From positions 1 through 64,000 of the forward strand of contig JANNYB010000107.1 in assembly GCA_031409875.1 (NCBI GenBank): a stretch of 64,000 bases of DNA. Reading direction: 5' to 3'. This document shows, one piece after another, positions 34,042-42,900 of this stretch. This DNA is from CALMEH01 sp031409875. Its GTDB lineage: Bacteria > Acidobacteriota > Blastocatellia > Pyrinomonadales > Pyrinomonadaceae. The notes beneath the pieces are model-generated. The model saw only the letters and a list, made by a program, of their open reading frames with translations. It was not told the DNA's origin and searched no databases. Position numbers and translations under genes: made by a program. Positions within the stretch are counted from its first letter, which is position 1. The number at the start of each line of letters is the position of its first letter.

Positions 34042-35085
34042 TTATTTCTCAGTTTTGCGTTCTTCGGCAAAGAGAAGCGGCGCGACGAGCGGACGATAGG
34101 TTTCGTTGATTTTTATGTAAGATTCTTCGCGGAGTTTGGCGTAATATTTCTTAGTTTCGTCGGGATATTTTTCGGCGGTCATTGCGCGGCGGACTTCTGA
34201 TTCGTCGAAAACCGATTCGGCACTTGCCGCCGAGCGGTCGTCAACGCGCAAGATTTCAATACCTTCGGCAATCTCAATCGGGTCGGTTACGCCACCGATT
34301 TTCAAATCTTTTAGCGGTTTTGCGAAAACTTCCGTTAATTCGGAAATCTTCAAAACGCCGACTTTTCCTTTCGTAGTTTGAACGTCTTGGCGGTCGGAAT
34401 TTTCAATCGCTATTTTTTCAAAATCTCCACCGGCACGAAGTTGTTCGACGATTTTCTTGGCTTTTGCGCGTAATTGCTCCATATCACGTCCGGCTAAGTT
34501 CAGAAAAATTTCGCTGATTGTAACGGTTTCCGGTTTGGTAAATTTCGTTTTGTTTTTCTCGAAATAATCTTTAATTTCCTTTGCCGTCCAGCCCCAATAA
34601 ATCTTGGAAAAAACGTCTCTTTGCATCACGAATTCTCTGGTCAACTGTCTGCGCCATTCTTCGCGGATTTGGTCGGGATCGAGTCCTTCGGTTCGCATCG
34701 CTTCAAAAAGTTTGTCGAGCGAACGCATATTGTTTTCCTTCATCATTTGCAAAAAACGCTGGTTGATTTCGGCATCAACATCTGCATCAACGCCGAGTTC
34801 CTTGCCTTTTTGCATCACCAATTCTTCATTGACGAGATTGGCAATCAGTTCACCCATTTTGCTGTCAACTGTAGCTTGCGCCTGCTCTTTTGTCTTACCT
34901 TCTTTAACTAAGGCTTCAACAAAAATTTGTGAATAACGCTTGACGCTCGAAAGCGTGATGACGTTATCGTTGACCTGTGCGACGACTTCATCAACAACCT
35001 TCAGTTCGCTTTCCTGCGCGGCGGCGGAAAAATTCATTAAAAATAAAAATGCGATTATTAATATCGGGGATTTAAAAAACTTCAT
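34042..35085 (-). CDS. SurA-like periplasmic peptidyl-prolyl isomerase/chaperone
   Basis: The 347-residue product has a signal peptide (MKFFKSPILIIAFLFLMNFS), a SurA N-terminal chaperone domain (VVAQVNDNVITLSSVKRYSQ) and a parvulin domain around 175-285 (TVTISEIFLNLAGRD, VGVLKISELTEVFAKPLKDL, ILRVDDRS). It probably assists folding of outer-membrane proteins such as the TonB receptors here. The prolyl isomerase active site looks only partly conserved, so chaperone activity may dominate. Confidence 0.88.
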   Translation of the reverse strand: MKFFKSPILIIAFLFLMNFSAAAQESELKVVDEVVAQVNDNVITLSSVKRYSQIFVEALVKEGKTKEQAQATVDSKMGELIANLVNEELVMQKGKELGVDADVDAEINQRFLQMMKENNMRSLDKLFEAMRTEGLDPDQIREEWRRQLTREFVMQRDVFSKIYWGWTAKEIKDYFEKNKTKFTKPETVTISEIFLNLAGRDMEQLRAKAKKIVEQLRAGGDFEKIAIENSDRQDVQTTKGKVGVLKISELTEVFAKPLKDLKIGGVTDPIEIAEGIEILRVDDRSAASAESVFDESEVRRAMTAEKYPDETKKYYAKLREESYIKINETYRPLVAPLLFAEERKTEK

Positions 35086-35274
35086 TATCTACTCCTGTAT
35101 TATAAGACCAAATGGAAATTTTAATCTTGAATTGTAGTTTTATGCAACTTGAAAACTTTGATGCGGCAATCTCCAATAAGGTTTATTACACTTTATTTTG
35201 TGGAAAATAGCGCAATTGAAAGTTTTTAAGTAGTTGGTGATTGTTGTTACCATTTTTCTTTTTCGATTTATTTT

Positions 35275-35934
35275 ATGAACAAAAAATGCCCCAACTGTAA
35301 ACTCGTAAATTTCTCGAAAGCGGAAACTTGTTTGCGCTGTGAAGCCGCTTTAATCGAGGTTTCATCGCAAATTGAAAAAAATGAAACGCCGTTGATTCGC
35401 AAAATTCTCAAACGTGCGGCGGTTTGCCTTGCAGTTTGCATTTTGGCGATTTTAGGATTTTATCTTTCCTTGCTTTTCACGGCAAAACGGTTAAATTTTG
35501 ATGAAAAAACGAAAGTCAAAGACGCGATAAAAATTTTGGAAGAAAAAGGCTTTGACAGAGAAGTTTTTCTGATGAATTATCTGACCGCTTTTCGCGCCAA
35601 CGATCATTGGCTTAACGCTTCGGTCGAAAAAGAAGGGGCTTACGCCGCGACTAATTTTCCGTTCGAGATTATGACGGTTTATCCCGATTTTTTTCAATAT
35701 CCGATTGACGACACCGAACGCGCCGCGATTTTACTGCACGAAGCGCAACATCTGAAAGGGGCAGACGAACCGGAAGCATACGAATTTGTTTGGAAAAACC
35801 GCCAAAAACTCGGCTGGACAAAAGATAAATACGTTAATTCCGTAGTTTGGCGCAACGTCCGCAAACAAACCAAAGAAATTGCACCGCATCTTTTTACTTG
35901 CGAATTAAACGAATACGCCGATTGCACTGAGTAA
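35275..35934 (+). CDS. Zinc-ribbon, single-TM protein with HExxH motif
   Basis: The 219-residue protein combines a CPNC...CLRC zinc ribbon (Cys5, 8, 19, 22), one membrane segment at about 48-68 (AVCLAVCILAILGFYLSLLF) and a C-terminal domain with H155-E-A-Q-H159, followed by acidic residues at 165, 167 and 170. HExxH with a downstream Glu is the signature of zinc metallopeptidases, though the domain is small and I cannot name a family. The C-terminal domain would face the periplasm. The ending is overlapped by a heptamer hairpin. Confidence 0.75.
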   Translation: MNKKCPNCKLVNFSKAETCLRCEAALIEVSSQIEKNETPLIRKILKRAAVCLAVCILAILGFYLSLLFTAKRLNFDEKTKVKDAIKILEEKGFDREVFLMNYLTAFRANDHWLNASVEKEGAYAATNFPFEIMTVYPDFFQYPIDDTERAAILLHEAQHLKGADEPEAYEFVWKNRQKLGWTKDKYVNSVVWRNVRKQTKEIAPHLFTCELNEYADCTE

Positions 35935-36012
35935 GGGATGAGGGGTGAGGGATAAGGGATGAATATGAAAGTTCTTAAATTCATCCTTCATCCCTTATCC
36001 CTCATCCCTTTA
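35932..36012. repeat. Heptamer repeat hairpin (GAGGGAT)
   Basis: GGGATGAGGGGTGAGGGATA faces CATCCCTTATCCCTCATCCC. It lies between convergent stops and encodes the last residues of the DMT transporter (RDKG). The same word is used at 51568-51627. Confidence 0.88.
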
Positions 36013-36833
36013 ACCGTTAGGGAAATTCCTCCCAAGATTAAAGCGGTTGCAATCAATAATCGAAGCGTGATTTCTTCGGATAAGAACAAAATTCCGCCGC
36101 TTGCGGCAATAATCGGAACGGAAAGTTGTAAAATCGCGGCGCGTGTCGCAGTGTGAAATTTGAGCGCGGCATACCAAACCGAATAACCTAAACCCGAAGC
36201 GATTCCGCCGGATAAAATTGCCAGTAAAATTCCTTTATTTGAAAGATGAATATTTGCGTAAAAGGGAATTGAAACGATTAAAACCATCGGCACAGCGCGG
36301 ACGAAATTTCCGGTCGTGTCAGCAAGCGGATTCACGCTTCCTTTGCCGCGCAGAGTGTAAAATCCCCAAGAAATTCCGGCAAAACTCATCAAAACCGAAC
36401 TAACAACCGGCGGCGCAGACAAACCCGGAAAGACGAGATAAACAAGTCCGCCGAGCGCGAAAATCAAACCAATCCATTCCAAAACTCGCGGTCTTTCGCC
36501 TTTCAAAAGCGCGAAGACAATCATCGTCGTTTGCACCGAACCGAACAAAATTAACGCGCCCGTTGCAGTTGTCAAACTTGTATAAGCAAACGAAAAACAA
36601 ACCGCGTAAGCAAACAGAAAAAACGCGGAAAACCAATTTCCGCGTTTTGTTTCCGACTCTTTTTTGCCGAAAAGTGTAAAAATTATTGACAAAATAACCG
36701 CGCCCGAAACAAGCCGAATTATGGTAAAACTTGCCGCATCAATTTCGTCTGCGTGAAGCGCAATCCGACACAAAATCGAATTAAACGCAAAACAAACAAG
36801 CGCAAAAGCCGTCAATAAAAAGATTTTCATCAC
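35988..36833 (-). CDS. DMT superfamily transporter (EamA)
   Basis: The 281-residue protein has ten predicted membrane segments in two EamA repeats (FNSILCRIALHADEIDAASF, and the second beginning SSVLMSFAGISWGFYTLRGK). Members export amino acids or other metabolites, but the substrate cannot be told. The start ATG at 36833 begins the first helix. Its C-terminus runs into a heptamer hairpin. Confidence 0.9.
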   Translation of the reverse strand: MMKIFLLTAFALVCFAFNSILCRIALHADEIDAASFTIIRLVSGAVILSIIFTLFGKKESETKRGNWFSAFFLFAYAVCFSFAYTSLTTATGALILFGSVQTTMIVFALLKGERPRVLEWIGLIFALGGLVYLVFPGLSAPPVVSSVLMSFAGISWGFYTLRGKGSVNPLADTTGNFVRAVPMVLIVSIPFYANIHLSNKGILLAILSGGIASGLGYSVWYAALKFHTATRAAILQLSVPIIAASGGILFLSEEITLRLLIATALILGGISLTVKGMRDKG

Positions 36834-36835
36834 TT

Positions 36836-36863
36836 TTGCCTTTTACCTTTTGCCTTTTTACTT
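36836..36863. repeat. Heptamer repeat (CTTTTGC/CTTTTAC)
   Basis: The words CTTTTGC, CTTTTAC, CTTTTGC and CTTTTTAC follow each other between the RraB-like gene and the transporter gene. It overlaps the last base pairs of the RraB-like stop region. Confidence 0.75.
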
Positions 36864-37245
36864 ATTCTTCCTCGTCGTCATAATCGCCGACTTCGCCGAA
36901 TTCCCAGCCGTCGTAGGTTTCGATTTCGTATTCGTCCGCGAGATTTTGAAATTCGACGTTTCTTTCCGCCAAAGATTCGGGCGTGTGCGTTTCTGTCTTG
37001 TCAATATGCAGCAGATATTCGCCTGTCGGTTCTTCGGTTTCTTCGTCGCCGAGTTCAAAAACGTCTATAAAATCATAGCCGTCCGTTTGCAATTTTTCGC
37101 CGAGATTGTTGAGCTTTTCGATTGATTCGTCAACAAAATAAAAGCTGTAAAGCATCTCGCCGCTCATATCCCAACCGTCTTCGGTTTTGGCAGTTTCAAA
37201 AATTTCGGTAATTCCTTCGATTTGTGATTTTGTTTCTCTAAACAT
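36862..37245 (-). CDS. RraB-like ribonuclease E inhibitor family protein
   Basis: The 127-residue acidic protein has the RraB layout: an N-terminal helix, LYSFYFVDESIEKLNNLGEK, DVFELG and a C-terminal YDGWEFGEVGDYDDEEE close to the YDGW and acidic tail of RraB. In enterobacteria RraB binds the RNase E scaffold and alters its targets. Here the partner RNase is unknown. The small protein at 37270 lies just upstream on the same strand, 24 bases away. Confidence 0.8.
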   Translation of the reverse strand: MFRETKSQIEGITEIFETAKTEDGWDMSGEMLYSFYFVDESIEKLNNLGEKLQTDGYDFIDVFELGDEETEEPTGEYLLHIDKTETHTPESLAERNVEFQNLADEYEIETYDGWEFGEVGDYDDEEE

Positions 37246-37269
37246 AAATTTTATTGGTTAATATCGGTC

Positions 37270-37473
37270 TTAATTGCTTTCGGGCAAACCGCTGTCGGGT
37301 TTTGATTGTTCGTAATTTTCGGTTGAATGATCTTGTCCCCCGTGTGCCGGAGGACTTCCAGAATTGTCGCTGATGGCGTTCACGTCTTCATCCGAAACCG
37401 TGCCGTCGCCGCCCGGAATGTCGCTTCCGGTTTTTTCCTCGTCATTTTCAAATTGTGTGTTTTCGTTCTGCAT
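37270..37473 (-). CDS. Small acidic Gly/Ser/Asp-rich protein
   Basis: The 67-residue protein has no cysteine or hydrophobic core (for example GSDIPGGDGTVSDEDVNAIS, PPAHGGQDHSTENYEQ) and is probably disordered. AGAAGG lies 9 bases before the ATG and the gene precedes the RraB-like gene by 24 bases, so co-transcription is likely. No family is recognised. Confidence 0.6.
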   Translation of the reverse strand: MQNENTQFENDEEKTGSDIPGGDGTVSDEDVNAISDNSGSPPAHGGQDHSTENYEQSKPDSGLPESN

Positions 37474-37572
37474 AATTTATAACCTTCTTGAAATTTGAAT
37501 TTTATTATCGCACGAATTTTCATTTATAAGAAAAAAATTAAATCGGTTTCGGTTAAAAAAAATAGATTTCCG

Positions 37573-37772
37573 CTAAATGCAATTATTCTTTGCTATCTGC
37601 AATTTTACAACGCTATTTGCGATATTTCTTTGCTATTTGCAATTATTCTGCGCTATTTGCGATATTTCTTTGCTATCCGCAATTATTCTGCGCTATTTGC
37701 AATTTATCTGTGCTATTTACATTTTTTCTGCGCTATCTGCAATTTATCTGTGCTATCTCCAATTATTCAAAC
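37573..37772. repeat. Tandem array of ten 20-bp units
   Basis: Ten contiguous, slightly diverged 20-bp units follow the pattern CTATTTGCAATTATTCTGCG. The array ends at the stop codon of lysS and precedes the small acidic protein gene. No unit is palindromic and there are no spacers, so it is not a CRISPR array. Unit length differs from the 7-mer repeats elsewhere in the window. Confidence 0.92.
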
Positions 37773-39754
37773 TAACTATCCTTCTCCTCTTCTCCTTCAC
37801 TCCTCTTCTCCTCTTCTTTCAAAATCGGTCGCATATGCGGGAAAAGAATCACATCGCGGATTGAATGTTTGTTCGTCAAAAGCATTACCAATCTGTCAAT
37901 TCCGATTCCGATTCCGGCGGCTGGCGGCATTCCGTAACTCAGAGCGCGAATATAATCTTCGTCCAAAACCATCGCTTCCGTGTCGCCGCCTTCGCGTTCC
38001 TTCATTTGGTCAACAAACCGCTCGTATTGTTCCTGCGGGTCGTTAAGTTCCGAAAATCCGTTCGCACACTCCATTCCGTTAATAAACAATTCAAACCGTT
38101 CCGCAATATTCGGATTCTCCGGCGACGCTTTCGACAAAGGCGAAATTGATTTCGGGTAATCAATGATGAACGTCGGTTGGATTAATTTGGGTTCTGCAAT
38201 TTTTTCAAATAATTCTGCAATATCTCTTCCGGCAAATTCATCAGCATTAAGAAAATCAGTAGCTTTCCACTTTTTCCAATTATTATCACGTTCATTAGTT
38301 CTGGCTTTCTGAACTTCTTCTGCTAATTCTTGTTTTGCTCTTTCATAGCTTAATTGATTCAAATCTACTTTCTTAATATACTCATTTTCCGAAAACATCA
38401 TTTCGATTAAAAAGTGTTTTAGTCGTGCAGTTTGCACTGGAGAATCAAGCCATTTGACATCAAAAGTTTGGTCGTCAAGTTGTTTATATTCTTCTAACCA
38501 ATATTTGGCAATTGCCTGTTTCATTGTCAATCGCCGAAAATTACTGAAATCAATAATATTTTCGCCGTAATTCACAATTAAACTTCCGCCTGTCGCTTTT
38601 TGCACCGATTCTTTAATCATTGCTTCGGCGAAATCCATCATTCCGTTTACGTCCATATAGGCGCAGTAGAATTCGAGCATCGTAAATTCGGGATTGTGTT
38701 TGTGCGATAAACCTTCGTTGCGGAAATTGCGGTTTAGTTCATAAACTTTTTCAAATCCGCCGACAGTTAATCTTTTTAAGTAAAGTTCGGGAGCGATTCG
38801 TGCGTAAAGCGGAATGTCGAGCGCGTTGTGATGCGTTTCAAACGGAGTCGCCGCCGCGCCTGTAGCTTTCGGCGTGAGCATCGGCGTTTCGACTTCGATA
38901 TAACCTGCATCGTCCAAAAATCTACGCATTCCGCTGATTAATTTGGCGCGGCGTTCAAAAACTTCGCGCGTCGTCAAACCTTCGTGTTCGATTTGCAGAC
39001 TCGACGCAATCAAATCCGCATAACGAAATCTGCGCTGTAATTCGGGATCGGAAATGCCGTGCATTTTGTCGGGCATCGGCAACAAAGATTTTGAAAGAAA
39101 CTGAAATGTTTCAACGTGAACGCTCAATTCGCCGGTATTTGTCAGAAATAAAAAACCGCTCGCACCGATAAAATCGCCGTGATCGAGAAGTTTAAAAACG
39201 TCCCAAGCATCAATGTCAGAACCACCTGCGGTAGCGGGTGGTTGAAGATTACCGTCCGAAATGTGTGCAGAAATCTGAGAATCTGCACTTAAACCGCCCG
39301 CTACCGCAGACGGTTCTGACACGCCGTTGAAAATAACTTTTGCATCATCGCGGCGCACATAAATCTGCAAACGATTTTTTCCGTCGCTCAAATGCACGAA
39401 CGCGGCTTTTCCCATCACACGCGGCGGCACGGCAAGTCTTCCCGAAACGCGCACGTTGCCGAAATCTTTTAGTTTTTCGTTCAGCGCGGCTTTCAATTCT
39501 TGGTCAGGCTTTTCGCCGTCAATTCGGTTTTCGTTCAATTTTTCAACGAGTTCTTTAATCGGTTCAAATTCCAAAATTGCCGAAATCGAATCTTCTTTGC
39601 CTGTAACATTTGAGCGTTCATATTTGTTCGGATACGAATTTCCGATTAAGTTTTCCAACGCTTTCAGATGTTCGATTCGTGCCAAAACCTGATCATTGCC
39701 GTCAATAATTCCCGCCTCGATGATGTTTGTCGTTTGTGTGTTTGCGATAGACAT
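37772..39754 (-). CDS. lysS: Lysyl-tRNA synthetase (class II) with in-frame palindromic insertion
   Basis: The 660-residue enzyme charges tRNA-Lys. The OB-fold anticodon domain (RVSGRLAVPPRVMGKAAFVH) is followed by class II motif 2 (FEKVYELNRNFRNEGLSHKH) and motif 3 (GIGIGIDRLVML). It is longer than the usual ~500-510 residues for three reasons. A 36-residue insert at about 145-181 is encoded by palindromic element A (39214-39321) and falls between IYVRRDD and the loop before WDVFKLLDHGDFIGA. A middle insertion with QLSYERAKQELAEEVQKA is present near residues 465-515. A Glu/Lys-rich tail (KEEEKRSEGEEEKDS) is encoded by CTCCTCTT repeats. All catalytic motifs are intact, so the enzyme is probably active. 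Confidence 0.95.
   Translation of the reverse strand: MSIANTQTTNIIEAGIIDGNDQVLARIEHLKALENLIGNSYPNKYERSNVTGKEDSISAILEFEPIKELVEKLNENRIDGEKPDQELKAALNEKLKDFGNVRVSGRLAVPPRVMGKAAFVHLSDGKNRLQIYVRRDDAKVIFNGVSEPSAVAGGLSADSQISAHISDGNLQPPATAGGSDIDAWDVFKLLDHGDFIGASGFLFLTNTGELSVHVETFQFLSKSLLPMPDKMHGISDPELQRRFRYADLIASSLQIEHEGLTTREVFERRAKLISGMRRFLDDAGYIEVETPMLTPKATGAAATPFETHHNALDIPLYARIAPELYLKRLTVGGFEKVYELNRNFRNEGLSHKHNPEFTMLEFYCAYMDVNGMMDFAEAMIKESVQKATGGSLIVNYGENIIDFSNFRRLTMKQAIAKYWLEEYKQLDDQTFDVKWLDSPVQTARLKHFLIEMMFSENEYIKKVDLNQLSYERAKQELAEEVQKARTNERDNNWKKWKATDFLNADEFAGRDIAELFEKIAEPKLIQPTFIIDYPKSISPLSKASPENPNIAERFELFINGMECANGFSELNDPQEQYERFVDQMKEREGGDTEAMVLDEDYIRALSYGMPPAAGIGIGIDRLVMLLTNKHSIRDVILFPHMRPILKEEEKRSEGEEEKDS
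39214..39321. repeat. Palindromic element A inside lysS
   Basis: The 108-bp element has arms TGTCAGAACC...GGTTCTGACA and a centre containing CAGATTTCTGC (read on the coding strand). It is a multiple of three and stays open, coding for SEPSAVAGG...QISA...LQPPATAGGSD. The copy in mfd encodes nearly the same peptide in the same frame and orientation. Confidence 0.95.
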
Positions 39755-39766
39755 ATTTTGTTAATT

Positions 39767-39799
39767 TCAGATTTCAAATTTCAAATTTCAAATTATTTG
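39767..39799. repeat. Heptamer repeat (TTTCAAA)
   Basis: The word TTTCAAA is repeated three times with flanking half-words, and an ATTTGAAA inverted copy closes a small hairpin. It lies in the divergent gap between lysS and mfd; the rest of this gap holds promoters by necessity but none is clear. Confidence 0.75.
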
Positions 39800-39930
39800 A
39801 AAGCGAAAAATTGATAATGTAAAAAAAAGTATAAGCGAGCGCGTGCAAACTCGGCAATTTGATAATCGTAAATGCTTTATCGTTTTTTCAATTCGCAAAT
39901 TTTACAATAAAATATAACTATTAAAACGAA

Positions 39931-42900
39931 ATGAATTTTGCGACTGAAACAACTACTGAATTACAACGTCTGCGCGACGAAATTAATCGCGGAACTCGCG
40001 TTATCTCGCTCGGCGGATTGACTTCGATTGCTTCAAAAGCCTTTGTTTTGTCAGAATTACAAGCCGAAACGCGCAAAACTTTCGCCATCGTTACCGATTC
40101 AAACAAAGACGCGGAAACTTTTGAATGCGATTTGGATTTTTGGAGTCGAAAAAAATCCCAAATCCCAAATCCCAAATCCCAAATCACGACGCTTCCGTCA
40201 TTTGAATCTGATGTTTACGCGAATATTTCGCCGCACGCCGAAACTTTGGAGCAACGCGCTTTGACGCTTTGGAAATTGACTTTTGAGAAACCGACTTTTT
40301 TGATTCTTCCGGCAAAATCTTTGATAACGAAAACGATTGCGCCCGAAGAAGTTAAAAAACTCGGCGCAAATCTCAAACGCGACGAAGATTTTGCGCCCGA
40401 AGTTTTGATTGAAAAACTTGTTTCGGTTGGTTATATGCGCGAAGAACCAATAAAATCAGTCGGCGAATTTTCGGTGCGCGGCGGCATTGTTGATGTCTGG
40501 TCGCCAACGGCGGAAAATCCAGTTCGCATCGAATTTTTCGGCGACACGGTTGATTCGATTCGTGAATTTGATGCGGAAACACAACTTTCAATCGGACAAA
40601 TCAAAGAAATCTCGATTGCGCCAATGCGCGAATTTACCGCAAAATCAGCAGATTTCAACGATTGGAGTTTTTTTGCGCGTGAAAGATTTGCGGAAGAAAA
40701 ATTTGCCCGCGCTTTGAAAGACCGAACGCAATTTGCCGAAGAAGGCGAATCGTTTTCGGGTTGGGAATTCCTCTTTCCGATTGTTCAACCGCGCAACGCA
40801 AGCGTTTTCGATTTTTTGAAAGACGCGATTTTCGTGATTGATGAGCCGACAATAATCGAACAATCTTTGAGCAATTTCTACGAAAACCTCGAAAATCGTT
40901 TTGCCGAAATCACCGAAACGGGCGAAATCGGACTCGAACCGCACGAATTATTTTTAAGCGGCGAAGATTTACGCGAAAAATTCGAGCAAAAACAACGATT
41001 GGAACTTCGCGCACTAGGTCGAACAGCAGCGAAAGTTGATGAAGAATTCACGCTGTCAGAACCGCCTGCGGTAGCGGGCGATTTAAGCCGAAATTTTCAG
41101 ATTTCTGCCAACGCCGCAAATGACAAACTCCAACCGCCCGCTACCGCAGGCGGTTCTGACAATTCGCGCAAACCGCTGTTTCTTTTCCCGACAGCCGAAA
41201 AATCCGCCGATTTTGAAATTACTTCGCGTTCGACTCGCAAGTTTCGGGGCGATTTAAAACAATTTGCCCAAGATTCCAAACTCCAAATTCCAAATTCCAA
41301 ATTCGTTTTTCAAACTCACGGATTGGCGGAAAGATTCGGCGAAATCTTGCGCGAATATGACATAAATCCACCATCTGAAAACACTCAAATCGGCGATTTA
41401 TCGAGCGGTTTTGAGATTCCTTCGCTCGATTTAATTGTTTTTACCGAAACCGACATTTTCGGCGAATCTTTTCAGCACGAATATCAAAAACCGAAGGGCA
41501 AAGACCAACGCCCGAAAACCAATCTCGGCGCATTTATTTCGGATTTTCGTGATTTGAAAATCGGCGATTATGTCGTTCACGTTGACCACGGAATTTCGCG
41601 TTTTGAAGGTTTGCAAGTGATAAATTCGCAAGGCGCGGAACGCGAGTTTATGCTTTTGATTTACGCGGATAACTCGAAATTATTTGTTCCCGTTGAAAGA
41701 TTGGATTTGGTTTCGCGCTATTCGTCGGGCGAATCAACCGCGCCGACTTTGGACAGACTCGGCGGACTCGGTTGGCAAAAAACGAAGGCAAAAGCGAAAC
41801 GTGCAATGCGCGATATGGCTGATGAATTGCTCAGGCTTTACGCGGAAAGAAAAATGGTTTCCGGCTTTGCGTTTTCGGCTGATTCGCCGTGGCAAATCGA
41901 GTTTGAAGACGCTTTTCCTTATCAATTAACGACCGACCAAGCCAGAGCGATTGAAGATTTAAAGTCTGATATGCAAACGCCCGTGCCGATGGACAGACTC
42001 GTTATCGGCGATGTCGGTTACGGCAAAACCGAAGTTGCAATGCGCGGAGCGTTCAAAGCCGTGATGGACAATAAACAAGTCGCAATTCTGACACCGACAA
42101 CCGTTTTGGCGTATCAGCATTTTGAAAGTTTCAAACAAAGATTCGCCGCATTTCCCGTAAAAATCGAGCTTTTATCACGTTTCCGAAGTGCGAAAGAACA
42201 AAAAGAAGTCGTTAAAGCCACAGACGAAGGCGCGGTTGATATTTTAATCGGAACGCATCGGATTTTGTCGAACGACGTGAAATTTCAGAAACTCGGATTG
42301 GTTGTTGTTGATGAAGAACAGCGTTTCGGAGTCGGGCATAAAGAGAAATTAAAGCATCTGAAAAAGAAGGTTGACGTGCTGACTTTGTCTGCAACGCCGA
42401 TTCCGCGAACTTTGAATATGTCGCTTCTCGGAATGCGCGATATGTCCGTGATTGAAACGCCGCCGCGTGATCGTTTGGCGATAAATACGCAAGTTGTGCA
42501 GTTTTCCGAAAGCGTCATTAAATCTGCCATCGAACTCGAAATGTCGCGCAACGGACAAGTTTTTTTCATTCATAACCGCGTCGAATCAATCGAATCAATC
42601 GCCGGACACATTCAAAAAATTGTCCCGAATGCCCGAATTATTTTCGCGCACGGACAGATGAACGAAAAGGAAATGGAAACCGCCGTGCTGGATTTTGTCG
42701 GTTATAAATTCGATGTTTTGGTGGCGACAACGATTATCGAAAACGGCATTGATATTCCCAGAGCGAACACGATTATCATCAATCGCGCCGATAATTACGG
42801 CTTGTCGCAACTTTATCAGCTTCGCGGGCGCGTCGGACGCTCGAATCGCCGCGCTTACGCTTATCTTTTAATTCCGTCGGAATTCGAGCTTACGCCGATT

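Noticed and set aside
37573..37772. CRISPR array
   Set aside because: Units are contiguous 20-mers without spacers and no cas genes are nearby.
37577..37864. Plus-strand cysteine/leucine-rich frame over the tandem array
   Set aside because: Its residues only repeat the 20-bp unit (with a 20-residue period) and run into lysS antisense; no RBS.
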